A stretch of DNA of 64,000 nucleotides, taken from NCBI GenBank assembly GCA_016709155.1, contig JADJEI010000001.1:620001-684000 (forward strand), written 5' to 3'. Both the position numbers and the translations under genes were made by a program. Each line of letters starts with the position of its first letter. Position 1 is the first letter of the stretch. Origin of the DNA: Ignavibacteriales bacterium (lineage in GTDB: Bacteria; Bacteroidota; Ignavibacteria; Ignavibacteriales; Ignavibacteriaceae). The notes beneath the pieces were generated by a model. That model did not search any database. It saw nothing but the letters and a program-made list of their open reading frames with translations, and was not told the origin of the DNA. Below, piece after piece: positions 17,592-27,183 of the stretch.

Positions 17592-19004
17592 TCATTTGGA
17601 AATTATCCCGTTTGGAATTTCTTCCTTACCGTTAAAAGTCCTGTTGATATAAATGGCTTTGAATGCTTCATTACTTTCTACCGCAGCAAGTTTGATCTTC
17701 CCCTCTTTTATACTCTGATAAAGCAAATCACCTTCAATGAGATAATAAAATTTATTTCTAAACTCCTCAAGTGAAATACCACAAGTAGCGGCATATTTAG
17801 CTAATTCGTGTGGATCCTCAAAATCAGCCTGGTTCAGTCTTAACATATATCTTCGCGCAATATAAAATGATTCGGAACTTGGATCAACCAATCTAACTTT
17901 TGTCTTATTAGTAAGCGGGTCAATAATATCCTGAAAAAACAAGGGGACAAAATATCCATTTTGAATTGAGACCATCGCACCTGAACCGCCATTCAATATA
18001 AATTGAGCAGCAGCGAATCCAAGATCTCTCGTATATTCCATGTCAAATGGAATTGGGTCAGCACAACGAAGTTCATAACCAATATTTTTTGCAACGATAG
18101 TCGCTTTAAGATTAAACTCCTTCAGCCTTTCTTGAACTTTAAATTTTAAAATCTCACCAAAATTAATTTCGGCAATTCTAATATTATCGTGATCATCTCT
18201 TTCTACATTCATTAATGATTCGAGCTCACTGCTATCTAAATGCTCTACCAATCCTTCAGCAATAATAGCTACTCCGTCGGTGCGGCCATAACTGAGTCTT
18301 TTAATAATAGAACCAACTAAAATATCGGTGATATGCGAAAGTTTAATTTTTTTTCCTGAAAATTCTTCCGGAATTAAAGTAAGTGTAGAACCAGTTGCTT
18401 TACCAATTCCAAGTGCCAGATGACCGGCTTTTCTACCCATTGAAACGACAAAATACCATCGTGATGTTGTTTGAGCATCAACCATCAAGTTCTTAACTAC
18501 TTCAACTCCGATATGCCTTGCAGTTTGAAAACCAAATGTCGGTATTCCATGAGGTAGGTCAAGATCGTTATCAATAGTTTTCGGAACGTGCACAACTTTA
18601 ATCCTTCCGGCAGCCATCTCGTTAACTTTAAGTGCGCTGAAAGCAGTGTCATCACCGCCAATTGTTATTAATTTATCAACGTTCAATCTTAATAAAGATG
18701 TTACAGTGTTCTCTAAATGCTTTTTATCTTTTGTAGGGTTTGCCCGGGATATGCCGATGTAAGAACCACCCCTGAAATGAATTCGGCTAACATTCTGAAT
18801 AGTCAATTCTTTTATGTGAGAAATATCCCCTTCCATAATCCATTGGAATCCATCTTTAACTCCGATCACTTCAACACCTTCGAGCGCTGCGCGAATAGTT
18901 GATGCACCGATAACGCTATTGATTCCGGGGGCTGGTCCTCCTCCAACAAGTAAAGCTAATTTTTTAGGTGCAATTGACATATAATTATTCCTAGTATCAT
19001 TCAA
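17592..19004 (-). CDS. pfp: 6-phosphofructokinase, pyrophosphate-dependent type
   Basis: The 470-residue enzyme phosphorylates fructose 6-phosphate at C1 in glycolysis. Key motifs are GGGPAPGIN at the phosphate-donor site, GGDDTAFSA where ATP enzymes have GGDGS, and PKTIDND where ATP enzymes have PGTIDND. The second Asp of GGDD and the Lys of PKTIDND are the classical signs of PPi use, which makes the step reversible and saves ATP. The length matches the longer PPi-type group rather than the 320-residue bacterial PfkA. It lies 16 bases after pcrA on the same strand. Substrate choice is a motif-based inference but a strong one. Confidence 0.85.
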   Translation of the reverse strand: MNDTRNNYMSIAPKKLALLVGGGPAPGINSVIGASTIRAALEGVEVIGVKDGFQWIMEGDISHIKELTIQNVSRIHFRGGSYIGISRANPTKDKKHLENTVTSLLRLNVDKLITIGGDDTAFSALKVNEMAAGRIKVVHVPKTIDNDLDLPHGIPTFGFQTARHIGVEVVKNLMVDAQTTSRWYFVVSMGRKAGHLALGIGKATGSTLTLIPEEFSGKKIKLSHITDILVGSIIKRLSYGRTDGVAIIAEGLVEHLDSSELESLMNVERDDHDNIRIAEINFGEILKFKVQERLKEFNLKATIVAKNIGYELRCADPIPFDMEYTRDLGFAAAQFILNGGSGAMVSIQNGYFVPLFFQDIIDPLTNKTKVRLVDPSSESFYIARRYMLRLNQADFEDPHELAKYAATCGISLEEFRNKFYYLIEGDLLYQSIKEGKIKLAAVESNEAFKAIYINRTFNGKEEIPNGIISK

Positions 19005-19019
19005 TAAATAATAAAATCT

Positions 19020-21203
19020 TTACGGCAGAATTTTTAATTTGGCAAATTTAAGCATCAGTTGTTTTAGATTTCCGCCTTCAAACTGGACAGTAGCTTTTTG
19101 CATATCACCTGCCCCAACGACATCTGTTACTTTCCCAAGTCCAAATTTTTCGTGCATCACCCTTGCGCCGGGTCGAATTGAGACTGTCACATGGCTAAAA
19201 TCTTCATAATCAACTTTTTCAAAATATTCATAATAAATTTCTTTTTTAGATTTTCTGGCATTTTTTCTTCCAAGGGCACCGTCAAGCTCAGCAATGGTAG
19301 ATGGATCTAATTCATCAATAAACCTCGAGCGAGACTGATAGGCAACTTCACCAAATCTATATCTGGAACGGGCATGAGAAAGATAAATTTTCTTTTGCGC
19401 ACGAGTAATTGCAACATAAAATAATCTTCTTTCCTCTTCCAAAGAAGCATCTGAAAAAAATCTATTTGAAAGTGGAAAAATTTCTTCTTCCAATCCGGGG
19501 ATAAATACAATCGGGAATTCCAGACCTTTAGAGCTGTGAATGGTCATAAATGTAACTGCATTTTTTTCTTCTTTATAATTATCTACATCCTGCATCAGAG
19601 AAACTTCTTCTATAAATTTTTCAAGAGTATTTGCAGTCGATTGACTGGAATACTCGGAAAGTGCGCCAAGCAACTGATTAATATTTTCCCAACGGGATAA
19701 AGATTCGGGAGTGCCTTCTTCCTTAAACATTCTTAAAATTCCAAGATCATCTACCAATGCTCTTGAAAGTTCACCGATGGATAAATTATTTTTAAGGCTT
19801 ATATATTTATCGAGCAGCAACTTAAAATGTTTAACATTCTTCTGTATTCTTTCTTTAATGTTGATAACTTCAAATACCCTGCCCATTGTATCGAAGAGTG
19901 AAAGTTCATGCTTGCGAGCAAAGTCTATCATCCGTTTAATTGTTGTATTGCCAATTCCACGTTGTGGAAAGTTCATAATCCGTAAAAGACTTTCCTCATC
20001 CTTTGGGTTTGAGATAACCTTGAAGTAAGCAACAATATCTTTGACTTCCTTCCTTTTGTAAAATTCTACCCCGCCAATTATACAATAAGGTATTTTTTCC
20101 CGCCGGAAAATGTCTTCGAGTGCACGGCTTTGGGCATTAGTTCTGTAGAGCACAGAAAAATCCTTGTAAGCAATTTTCTTTTTAGCAATTTCAATTTTTA
20201 TAAATTTTGCTATTTGCATTGCTTCATCTTTCTCGTCAGCACAGCGCATCAAAGTAAGCTGCTCGCCATCATTGTTTTTTGTCCACAGCGTTTTCGAGTA
20301 TTGCTGTTTATTGTTTTTGATTAACGAGTCTGCAGCGGCAAGTATTGTTTTGGTTGACCGATAATTCTGCTCAAGTCTAAAAACTTTACATTTAGAAAAA
20401 TCCTTTTCAAGATCAAGCATATTATTGATATTGGCTCCGCGCCAGCTGTAAATGCTCTGTGCATCATCACCAACTACGGCAATTTTTCCTTCGCGGGATA
20501 CAAGCATTTTTAGCAACACATATTGGGCAATATTTGTATCTTGAAATTCGTCAACAAGAATGTAGGAAAACATTTTTCTATACTTTTGATGAATGCGCGG
20601 ATTATCATTAAATAAGTCAATTGGTTTAAGAAGAAGATCGTCAAAATCCAGCGCATTGAATTCTGAAAGACGCTGTTGATATTGGGTGTATACTGCGGCT
20701 ATTGTATCATGGTGGATATATTCTTTCTGCTTTTTCTTATATTCTGCCGGAAGTATCATGTGATTTTTTAAATAACTGATACGATGTCTAACGTTATTTG
20801 CAGATAACCCTTCAATATCAATATTCAAGTCATCCATGATATTCAATACCAGCGAAGTTGAATCTTCAGTATCGTAGATTGAAAAATTGTTTGAGTATTC
20901 TGAATACTTGGATTCAATTCTCAAAATTCTGGCAAAAATAGAATGGAAAGTTCCCATCCACATTCCATCAGCCTTCGCCCCCACTAACTTTTTGATCCGC
21001 TCCTTCATTTCGTTAGCTGCTTTGTTCGTAAAAGTTAAAGCCAGGATGGTAGAGGGGTCATAACCCTTATCTAAAAGGTAAGCAACTTTATAAGTAAGCA
21101 CCCTTGTCTTACCGCTTCCAGCGCCAGCAACTATTAGTTCTGCACCATCTAAGTATTCGACTGCCTTTTTTTGGGCTTCGTTTAGTGATTTTAAATCTAT
21201 CAT
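19020..21203 (-). CDS. pcrA: UvrD/PcrA-family 3'-5' DNA helicase
   Basis: The 727-residue superfamily 1A helicase has the expected motifs in order: Q-motif LNEAQKKAV, Walker A AGAGSGKTRVL, LALTFTNKAANEM, Walker B DEFQDTN, GDDAQSIYSWRGA, EQNYRST, TIHSSKGLEFP and YVAITRAQKKI. The C-terminus ends in a Tudor-like segment (RPGARVMHEKFGLGKVTDV) typical of PcrA, which contacts RNA polymerase in other bacteria. Its role is DNA repair, replication restart and removal of RecA filaments. No LexA-like palindrome was seen upstream. Confidence 0.9.
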   Translation of the reverse strand: MIDLKSLNEAQKKAVEYLDGAELIVAGAGSGKTRVLTYKVAYLLDKGYDPSTILALTFTNKAANEMKERIKKLVGAKADGMWMGTFHSIFARILRIESKYSEYSNNFSIYDTEDSTSLVLNIMDDLNIDIEGLSANNVRHRISYLKNHMILPAEYKKKQKEYIHHDTIAAVYTQYQQRLSEFNALDFDDLLLKPIDLFNDNPRIHQKYRKMFSYILVDEFQDTNIAQYVLLKMLVSREGKIAVVGDDAQSIYSWRGANINNMLDLEKDFSKCKVFRLEQNYRSTKTILAAADSLIKNNKQQYSKTLWTKNNDGEQLTLMRCADEKDEAMQIAKFIKIEIAKKKIAYKDFSVLYRTNAQSRALEDIFRREKIPYCIIGGVEFYKRKEVKDIVAYFKVISNPKDEESLLRIMNFPQRGIGNTTIKRMIDFARKHELSLFDTMGRVFEVINIKERIQKNVKHFKLLLDKYISLKNNLSIGELSRALVDDLGILRMFKEEGTPESLSRWENINQLLGALSEYSSQSTANTLEKFIEEVSLMQDVDNYKEEKNAVTFMTIHSSKGLEFPIVFIPGLEEEIFPLSNRFFSDASLEEERRLFYVAITRAQKKIYLSHARSRYRFGEVAYQSRSRFIDELDPSTIAELDGALGRKNARKSKKEIYYEYFEKVDYEDFSHVTVSIRPGARVMHEKFGLGKVTDVVGAGDMQKATVQFEGGNLKQLMLKFAKLKILP

Positions 21204-21521
21204 TTCCTCAACTAATATTTTTTGAAGTGCAAATATAGCTAATCAATTCTGATTTTTAAATATTTGAATTAAACCGGGTACTATAGCTGAATTAACTATA
21301 TACTTCTTAATTGATTATTTCGATGCTTTTAAAATCAAAATTAAAATCAATTAATTGGTAATTTAGTTATCAGATTAAATAACATAATTAGTTCATATTT
21401 GAATAGTTTAACAATACTTTAATAATTTTCGAGTGGAAATATTTTGGACGTAACGATCCTTTTTTTTTATTATTATAACAACAAAAAAGTAGAATGTAAG
21501 CAATAGCAGTGCAGATATTAT
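21204..21521. other. Divergent intergenic region between pcrA and a histidine kinase
   Basis: About 320 bases of very AT-rich sequence without coding frames, repeats or RNA genes that I can recognise. It presumably carries the divergent promoters of the two flanking genes. Confidence 0.4.
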
Positions 21522-23906
21522 ATGAAAGCAAAACGAACATCAAAAACGAAACCCTTAATTGATACAAAACTTCCAAAAATTTATACTGAAATTTTCGATA
21601 AATTAAACGAAAATATTGTAGTATGCTCGACTGACCGCAAAATTGTTTTCATTAATAACTCTGCAAAAAAAATAATACGTACCAGTAATTTCTCCGAAAC
21701 CCAAACTATTCTTTTAGATGAATTCCTATCGGAGGATAACCTTGAGAATATAGAATCCATATTTGACAAAATAGTCAATAAAAGTAAAGGAGAAATTCTT
21801 ATTGATAATAAAATCAAAGCAAATAAGAACTTGTTTGAATGGACATCTTTAAAATTTTCACGATTGGAGATAGAGCCCGGCGTACTATTTGTAATTATTT
21901 CGATAAATGATATCAGCGAAATAAAGAAACTTGAATTTCAAATACGGGATGATGAACAGCGCTATAAAATGATGGCAAACTTAACCACCGAGGGAATACT
22001 CATCCACAATAATGGTATAGTATTAGATGCTAATCAATCATTGTTAAGACTTTTAAACACCACAATTCAAGAAGTAAAAAATAAAAACATCATTGAACTT
22101 TTCTCCGCCTCCGAAAAGGATAAACAAATAATTTATAATAATATCTCGAACAAGCTGGAAAATTCTTACCAGGTAGCAGCTAAATTAGCGAATAAGACAA
22201 GAATTAATTTGGAGATACAACCGAAAAATTTGTTCTACAAAGGCAAAAATTTACGAGTTGCGCTTGTTAGAAACATATCTGAAAAAAAGAAGGAAGAGAA
22301 AAAAAATTTCGCACTTTATAAAATTTCCGAGGCTGTACATGATTCGGGTAATTTAAACGAACTTTATTCAATAATACACAAGATATTAAGTGAACTTATT
22401 CCCGTTGAGAATTTTTACATTGCTATTTATGATGATGTTGCTGATAGAATTAGCTTCCCTTTTTTTGTTGATAAAGTTGATAAGGCGCCATTAACTCAAA
22501 AACCGGGCAAAGGATTAACTGAATATGTGATTCGTACAGGCGAACCGCTTCTAGCCCCTCCTGATGTTTTTGAGGGACTTGAACAATCTGGCGAAGTAGA
22601 AAGTATCGGAGAACCAAGTATAGATTGGCTTGGAGTGCCTTTAAAGGTTGGATTGAAAACTATCGGTGTTCTCGCTATTCAGAGTTATGAAGAACGCGTA
22701 AGGTTCGGAATGGAAGAATTAAATATACTTCAATTTGTGTCAACTCAAATTGCGAACGCAATCGAAAGGAAGAGGAATGAAACCAAGCTGATTGAAAGCG
22801 AAGAACAGATCAGGCTTCTTCTGGATTCAACTGCAGAGGCAATATATGCCACTGATGTTAATGGAATTTGTTTTATGGCTAATCAAGCTTGCGCTAAAAT
22901 ACTTGGCTATGATAGTATTGATTCCTTTATAAAAAAAAATATGCACAATTTAATTCATCATTCTCATCGCGATGGTTCAAGTTATCCTATCGAAAGTTGT
23001 GAAATTTTATTAGCCGTCAAAACTAATTCTAAACTACACAGAGATGAAGATGTATTTTGGAAATCAGATGGCACTCCATTAGAAGTTGAATATTGGTCGC
23101 ATCCGATACATAAAGCTGATAAAATAATTGGCGCAGTTGTCACTTTTGTTGATATAACAGATAGAATTAAGGCACAACAAAAGATTCATGAGTACAATGA
23201 AGAATTGAAAAATTTGAATGCAAGTAAAGACAAATTCTTCTCAGTTGTAGCTCACGATCTGCGAAGTCCATTTCATGGGTTACTTGGTTTGAGTGAAATA
23301 ATCGTAGATGAATTTGATTTTCTTGAAAAACCAGACTTAAAAGAATATATGGCGAACATTCACAAAACAATTGAAAATGTTTATCGCCTAATAGAAAACC
23401 TTCTCGAATGGTCAAGGCTGCAATCTGGTAAAATGACTTTCTCCCCTGCAAAACTGAATTTATATAAATCCATCGAAACTGTTCAACAAGTCTTAATTGG
23501 TGTTTCTTCTCTAAAAGACATCACCATAATAAACAATACATCAAAGGGTATATTTGTTCACGCAGATGAAAAGATGCTAAGATCGGTTTTGCAGAATTTA
23601 ATTACTAATGGCATCAAATTCAGCAATCCTAATTCTGAAATAACAATTAGCGCTGCTTCAGACAAAGAAATAGTTACAGTATCCGTAAGCGATAAAGGCA
23701 TTGGCATGGATGAAGATACGCTTTCCAAAATATTTTCACTCGATCATTCGATCACAACTCCGGGAACGGCTCAGGAAAAAGGCACAGGACTTGGATTAGT
23801 TCTCTGTCACGAAATGATTGAAAAACACAGCGGTAAAATCTGGGCTGCAAGTAAAAAAGGTATTGGTACTGATTTTCATTTCACTCTTCCTTTAATTAAT
23901 GTTTAA
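21522..23906 (+). CDS. PAS-PAS-GAF-PAS sensor histidine kinase
   Basis: The 794-residue soluble kinase has PAS domains at about 18-130 and 145-255, a GAF domain at about 265-415 (VENFYIAIYDD, LGVPLKVGLKTIGVLAIQ), a third PAS at about 425-545, then HisKA and HATPase. The H-box VVAHDLRSPFHGLLG carries the phospho-His (about 576). The ATPase boxes are complete: LQNLITNGIKFS (N), VSDKGIGM (G1) and KGTGLGLVLC (G2). It has no membrane segment and no receiver, so an unlinked response regulator is expected. It is about 90 bases upstream of a TonB receptor on the same strand. Cytosolic redox, gas or small-molecule sensing is typical of this layout. Confidence 0.88.
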   Translation: MKAKRTSKTKPLIDTKLPKIYTEIFDKLNENIVVCSTDRKIVFINNSAKKIIRTSNFSETQTILLDEFLSEDNLENIESIFDKIVNKSKGEILIDNKIKANKNLFEWTSLKFSRLEIEPGVLFVIISINDISEIKKLEFQIRDDEQRYKMMANLTTEGILIHNNGIVLDANQSLLRLLNTTIQEVKNKNIIELFSASEKDKQIIYNNISNKLENSYQVAAKLANKTRINLEIQPKNLFYKGKNLRVALVRNISEKKKEEKKNFALYKISEAVHDSGNLNELYSIIHKILSELIPVENFYIAIYDDVADRISFPFFVDKVDKAPLTQKPGKGLTEYVIRTGEPLLAPPDVFEGLEQSGEVESIGEPSIDWLGVPLKVGLKTIGVLAIQSYEERVRFGMEELNILQFVSTQIANAIERKRNETKLIESEEQIRLLLDSTAEAIYATDVNGICFMANQACAKILGYDSIDSFIKKNMHNLIHHSHRDGSSYPIESCEILLAVKTNSKLHRDEDVFWKSDGTPLEVEYWSHPIHKADKIIGAVVTFVDITDRIKAQQKIHEYNEELKNLNASKDKFFSVVAHDLRSPFHGLLGLSEIIVDEFDFLEKPDLKEYMANIHKTIENVYRLIENLLEWSRLQSGKMTFSPAKLNLYKSIETVQQVLIGVSSLKDITIINNTSKGIFVHADEKMLRSVLQNLITNGIKFSNPNSEITISAASDKEIVTVSVSDKGIGMDEDTLSKIFSLDHSITTPGTAQEKGTGLGLVLCHEMIEKHSGKIWAASKKGIGTDFHFTLPLINV

Positions 23907-23996
23907 AATTTGGCAATATTATTTTACTTGATAAGTAATAAAAATGCCATTATGTTTCAATTGAAATTAAAATTAAAACTGCTGTTGAAGTAAATC

Positions 23997-26228
23997 TTGA
24001 AGTATTTTAATATTTTGATCGCGTTCCTGATACTAATTAGCTTAACTAAAACTGAGGCACAAAACTTTGGGACATTAAGGGGGAGTGTTACTGATTCACT
24101 TTCCGGTGAGGCTCTTCCTTTCGCAAATATTTTACTAAAAGGAACTAATATGGGTGCGTCGGCTGATCTTAAAGGGAACTTTACAATACCTGGAATTCCC
24201 TCGGAGAAAAATTATATTGCCGTCGTTAGTTATCTCAGCTACTCTCCCAGAGAAATTCAAGTTCAAATTAATCAGAACCAGATCACTCAGTTGAGAATTG
24301 AACTTGCACCATCAGCAATAAGATTGGAAGCGGTAGAAAAAATTGGCCAGAAATATGACCGTCCCAATGAAACTGACATCGGACTGCAGAAATTAACCAT
24401 TCGTGAGATTGAATATCTTCCGCAAGGAGTTGAGACCGACATTTTTCGTTCATTGCAATTTTTACCTGGAGTAAAATCGACGGGGGATGTTTCCGCCCGT
24501 TATTATGTCCGCGGCGGAAGCAGCAATCAGAATTTAGTTTTGTTTAATGGGGTTTCTGTTTATAATCCTTTTCACGCACTTGGATTATTCAGCATCATTG
24601 ATCCGGAAATTATTAATGCAGTAGAATTTTTTAAAGGCGGATTCACGGCTGATTATGGCGGACGACTTTCCTCTGTGCTAAATTTGGTTACAAAAGATGG
24701 TAACAAAAATAAATTTGCAGCAAACGTTACAGGAAGTTTTCTCACGGCGAAAGCTTCGGTTGAAGGTCCATTGCCAATTGGATCGTTTATAATCTCTGGA
24801 AGAAAGAGTACATTCAACAGCATTCTAAAAAAATTCTTAAACTATAAAGAAGCGCCGTTCGATTTTTATGATTTATCTTTTAAATTCAATTACATTAGTT
24901 CCGGTACGGGAAGTCTAACAAAAATTTCAGTACACGGTTTCAATAGTTTAGATCAACTGATCGGAGCAAACTCGAGTGAGGCTGATTACAAATGGAGTAA
25001 TAACATTTATGGGGCATATCTTTTCCAGGAATGGGAAAATGTCCCTGTATATTCCGAGACAAATTTTTCCATCAGTAATTTCTATGGGGAAGTTTTTCCA
25101 AATTTAAGCATCACAAAACCACGAAGAAATTTCATTAATGATGTAACTCTTCGGTCTGATGTCTCATACATTGCCGAATCAAAGGATGAAATCAAAGCTG
25201 GTTATAGTATAAAATCTATCAACACCGAATTAAATTTTGAAAACCTTCAAGGTGCCGCAACAGATTTAAATGATAAGTCACTTCAATTGGCACTTTATGT
25301 TAAATATAAATTTTTAAGATTTGAAGATTTCGGTGCGGATATCGGAAGCAGATTAAATGTTATTTCACTTAGCGAACAAGCCGGTCCAATTGCTGAACCA
25401 AGAGTTAATGTTACTTACCGTGTTTTCCCCTTCCTTGCGTTGAAAGGTGCAGGGGGAATTTACTCTCAGGATTTGATTACTCTCACAAACGAGAATGAAA
25501 TAATTTCTTTATTCGAACCTTGGGTGATTACTCCCAACTACTTAAAACCTTCTGAGGCTTTTCATTATGTTCTGGGAATAGAGTATAACGGAATTGAAAA
25601 CCTAACTTTTACAATTGAAGGCTATTATAAAAAATTAAATAATACAGCCGAAGAAAATCCGAATAAAATTCAAGCCGGCGATCCTGATTTTATTAATGGT
25701 AGTGGTGAAGCTTACGGCTCGGAATATTGGCTGAAATATACAAATGGTATTATTGACGCATCTGCTTCATATTCATTAAGCTGGGCATATAGAAATATTG
25801 ATGGATGGATATCATATCCGAAATACGATTCGCGCCATAGTGTTACGTTAAATCTATCTTTCAATTTTGGCGATGGCTGGCAAAGCAGTGTGAGCTGGTT
25901 TTTCAATTCTGGTTTACCATTCACTCAAATCAGCGGTTACTACGACAAGTTATATATTGAAGATCTTTTTAATATTGGAAGTTTATTCGGCAGTTACCTT
26001 CCCTTCACTGTGCTCGCAGATAGAAATCTTGGCAGGCTGCCAACCTATCACAGATTAGATTTTAACATTTCCAAAGAATTTAATCTGGGATTTACAAATC
26101 TCGATTTTAGTATAAATGTGCTAAACGTTTACGATAGAAAAAATATATTTTATTTTGATAGAAAAACTGGGCAGCGTGTTAATATGCTTCCGATATTACC
26201 AACAGCAACATTGAAAATTTCAATATGA
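23997..26228 (+). CDS. TonB-dependent outer-membrane receptor with carboxypeptidase-like N-domain
   Basis: TTG at 23997 is the likely start: a stop lies two codons upstream and a signal peptide follows directly. The 743 residues comprise a CarboxypepD_reg domain (about 25-110, LRGSVTDSLSGEALPFANILLKG cut at the repeat core), a plug (about 135-240, YYVRGGSSNQNLVLFNGV) and a 22-strand-type barrel ending in aromatic and Ile residues. Such receptors import large ligands through the outer membrane with TonB energy. It overlaps the downstream DUF4249-like lipoprotein by four bases (ATGA), the usual pairing in Bacteroidota. There is no SusD partner, so classical polysaccharide uptake is less likely. 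Confidence 0.88.
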   Translation: MKYFNILIAFLILISLTKTEAQNFGTLRGSVTDSLSGEALPFANILLKGTNMGASADLKGNFTIPGIPSEKNYIAVVSYLSYSPREIQVQINQNQITQLRIELAPSAIRLEAVEKIGQKYDRPNETDIGLQKLTIREIEYLPQGVETDIFRSLQFLPGVKSTGDVSARYYVRGGSSNQNLVLFNGVSVYNPFHALGLFSIIDPEIINAVEFFKGGFTADYGGRLSSVLNLVTKDGNKNKFAANVTGSFLTAKASVEGPLPIGSFIISGRKSTFNSILKKFLNYKEAPFDFYDLSFKFNYISSGTGSLTKISVHGFNSLDQLIGANSSEADYKWSNNIYGAYLFQEWENVPVYSETNFSISNFYGEVFPNLSITKPRRNFINDVTLRSDVSYIAESKDEIKAGYSIKSINTELNFENLQGAATDLNDKSLQLALYVKYKFLRFEDFGADIGSRLNVISLSEQAGPIAEPRVNVTYRVFPFLALKGAGGIYSQDLITLTNENEIISLFEPWVITPNYLKPSEAFHYVLGIEYNGIENLTFTIEGYYKKLNNTAEENPNKIQAGDPDFINGSGEAYGSEYWLKYTNGIIDASASYSLSWAYRNIDGWISYPKYDSRHSVTLNLSFNFGDGWQSSVSWFFNSGLPFTQISGYYDKLYIEDLFNIGSLFGSYLPFTVLADRNLGRLPTYHRLDFNISKEFNLGFTNLDFSINVLNVYDRKNIFYFDRKTGQRVNMLPILPTATLKISI

Positions 26229-27175
26229 AAAAAAGATTATTAATATCTCTTGTGATATTTGCTTCATTAAGTATTTTATCTTGTGAGGAAGAGTTTAATC
26301 CGAAAATAGAATTTCAAGAAAAATATATTTTATATTCAATAATAAATCCAGATTCATCATTTCAGACAGCAGTGTTGCTAAAAACCTACGATGTGCCCGG
26401 TTATGATCCTTATATTAATTCGGAAGATCCTTCTGTGAAAGACGCCACAATAATACTAGTTCAAAATGACCGAGCTTATTTTTTACAAGACACATTAACT
26501 TCGAGAGAAGATACTTCAAGATATAATTCAAACCTGCATTTTTATTACACAAACGATTTCGAAATAAATGGGGATGATTCCCTTTAGATATTTGCTCTTC
26601 TACCAAGCGGTAATAGATTGTCCGCGCTTACTAAGCTCCCGGAAAGTGTCACATTTGATACATCAAGCGACCATCTTCTTCCGGTGGAGGATCAGCAGTA
26701 TTTTCAGTTTATCTGGAATGGACCAGTATCAAGCAGGTGGTATCTTCCAAAACTTACTTTTTATTATTTAGTCGATGGTGTTAGATATGGAAAGGATATC
26801 CCTATCACTTATAATAATGAAAATGGGAAATGGGTTCCTGAATTTCCGGCAGTAACAAATACTAACACCGTAAGATTTGAAATGACTTCACTTGATTCTG
26901 TTTTCAGACAAATTAGTGAAGGAGATGAGGATAAAGCCCATTATAAAATACTTGGAGCTGTGCTAAGCTTATTGGTTTTCGATGAGGAATTATCTCGATA
27001 TTATTCTACCACAAATGGATTTCTTGATGACTTTACTGTAAAACTCGACGAAACAGACTACACAAATATTGACGGTGGTTTCGGAATCTTTGCTTCTTAT
27101 GTGCGTTCACAAACAGGAGCTATATTCAATGAAACATTTATAAGATCATTTGGTTATACCCCAGGCTTACCTTAA
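26225..27175 (+). pseudogene. DUF4249-like lipoprotein, interrupted by an in-frame amber codon
   Basis: The frame runs from ATG at 26225 to 27175 (about 316 residues) with one internal TAG at 26585-26587. The two halves are in the same frame, and the sequence after the TAG (IFALLPSGNRLSALTKLPESV) continues the beta-sandwich typical of DUF4249 proteins. The N-terminus has a signal and lipobox-like SILSC. It is translationally coupled to the TonB receptor by ATGA, as in other Bacteroidota receptor/lipoprotein pairs. The TAG may be a point mutation or a base error; without it the gene is complete. The DUF4249 name is by context and general pattern. Confidence 0.65.
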
Positions 27176-27183
27176 CTTTTATT

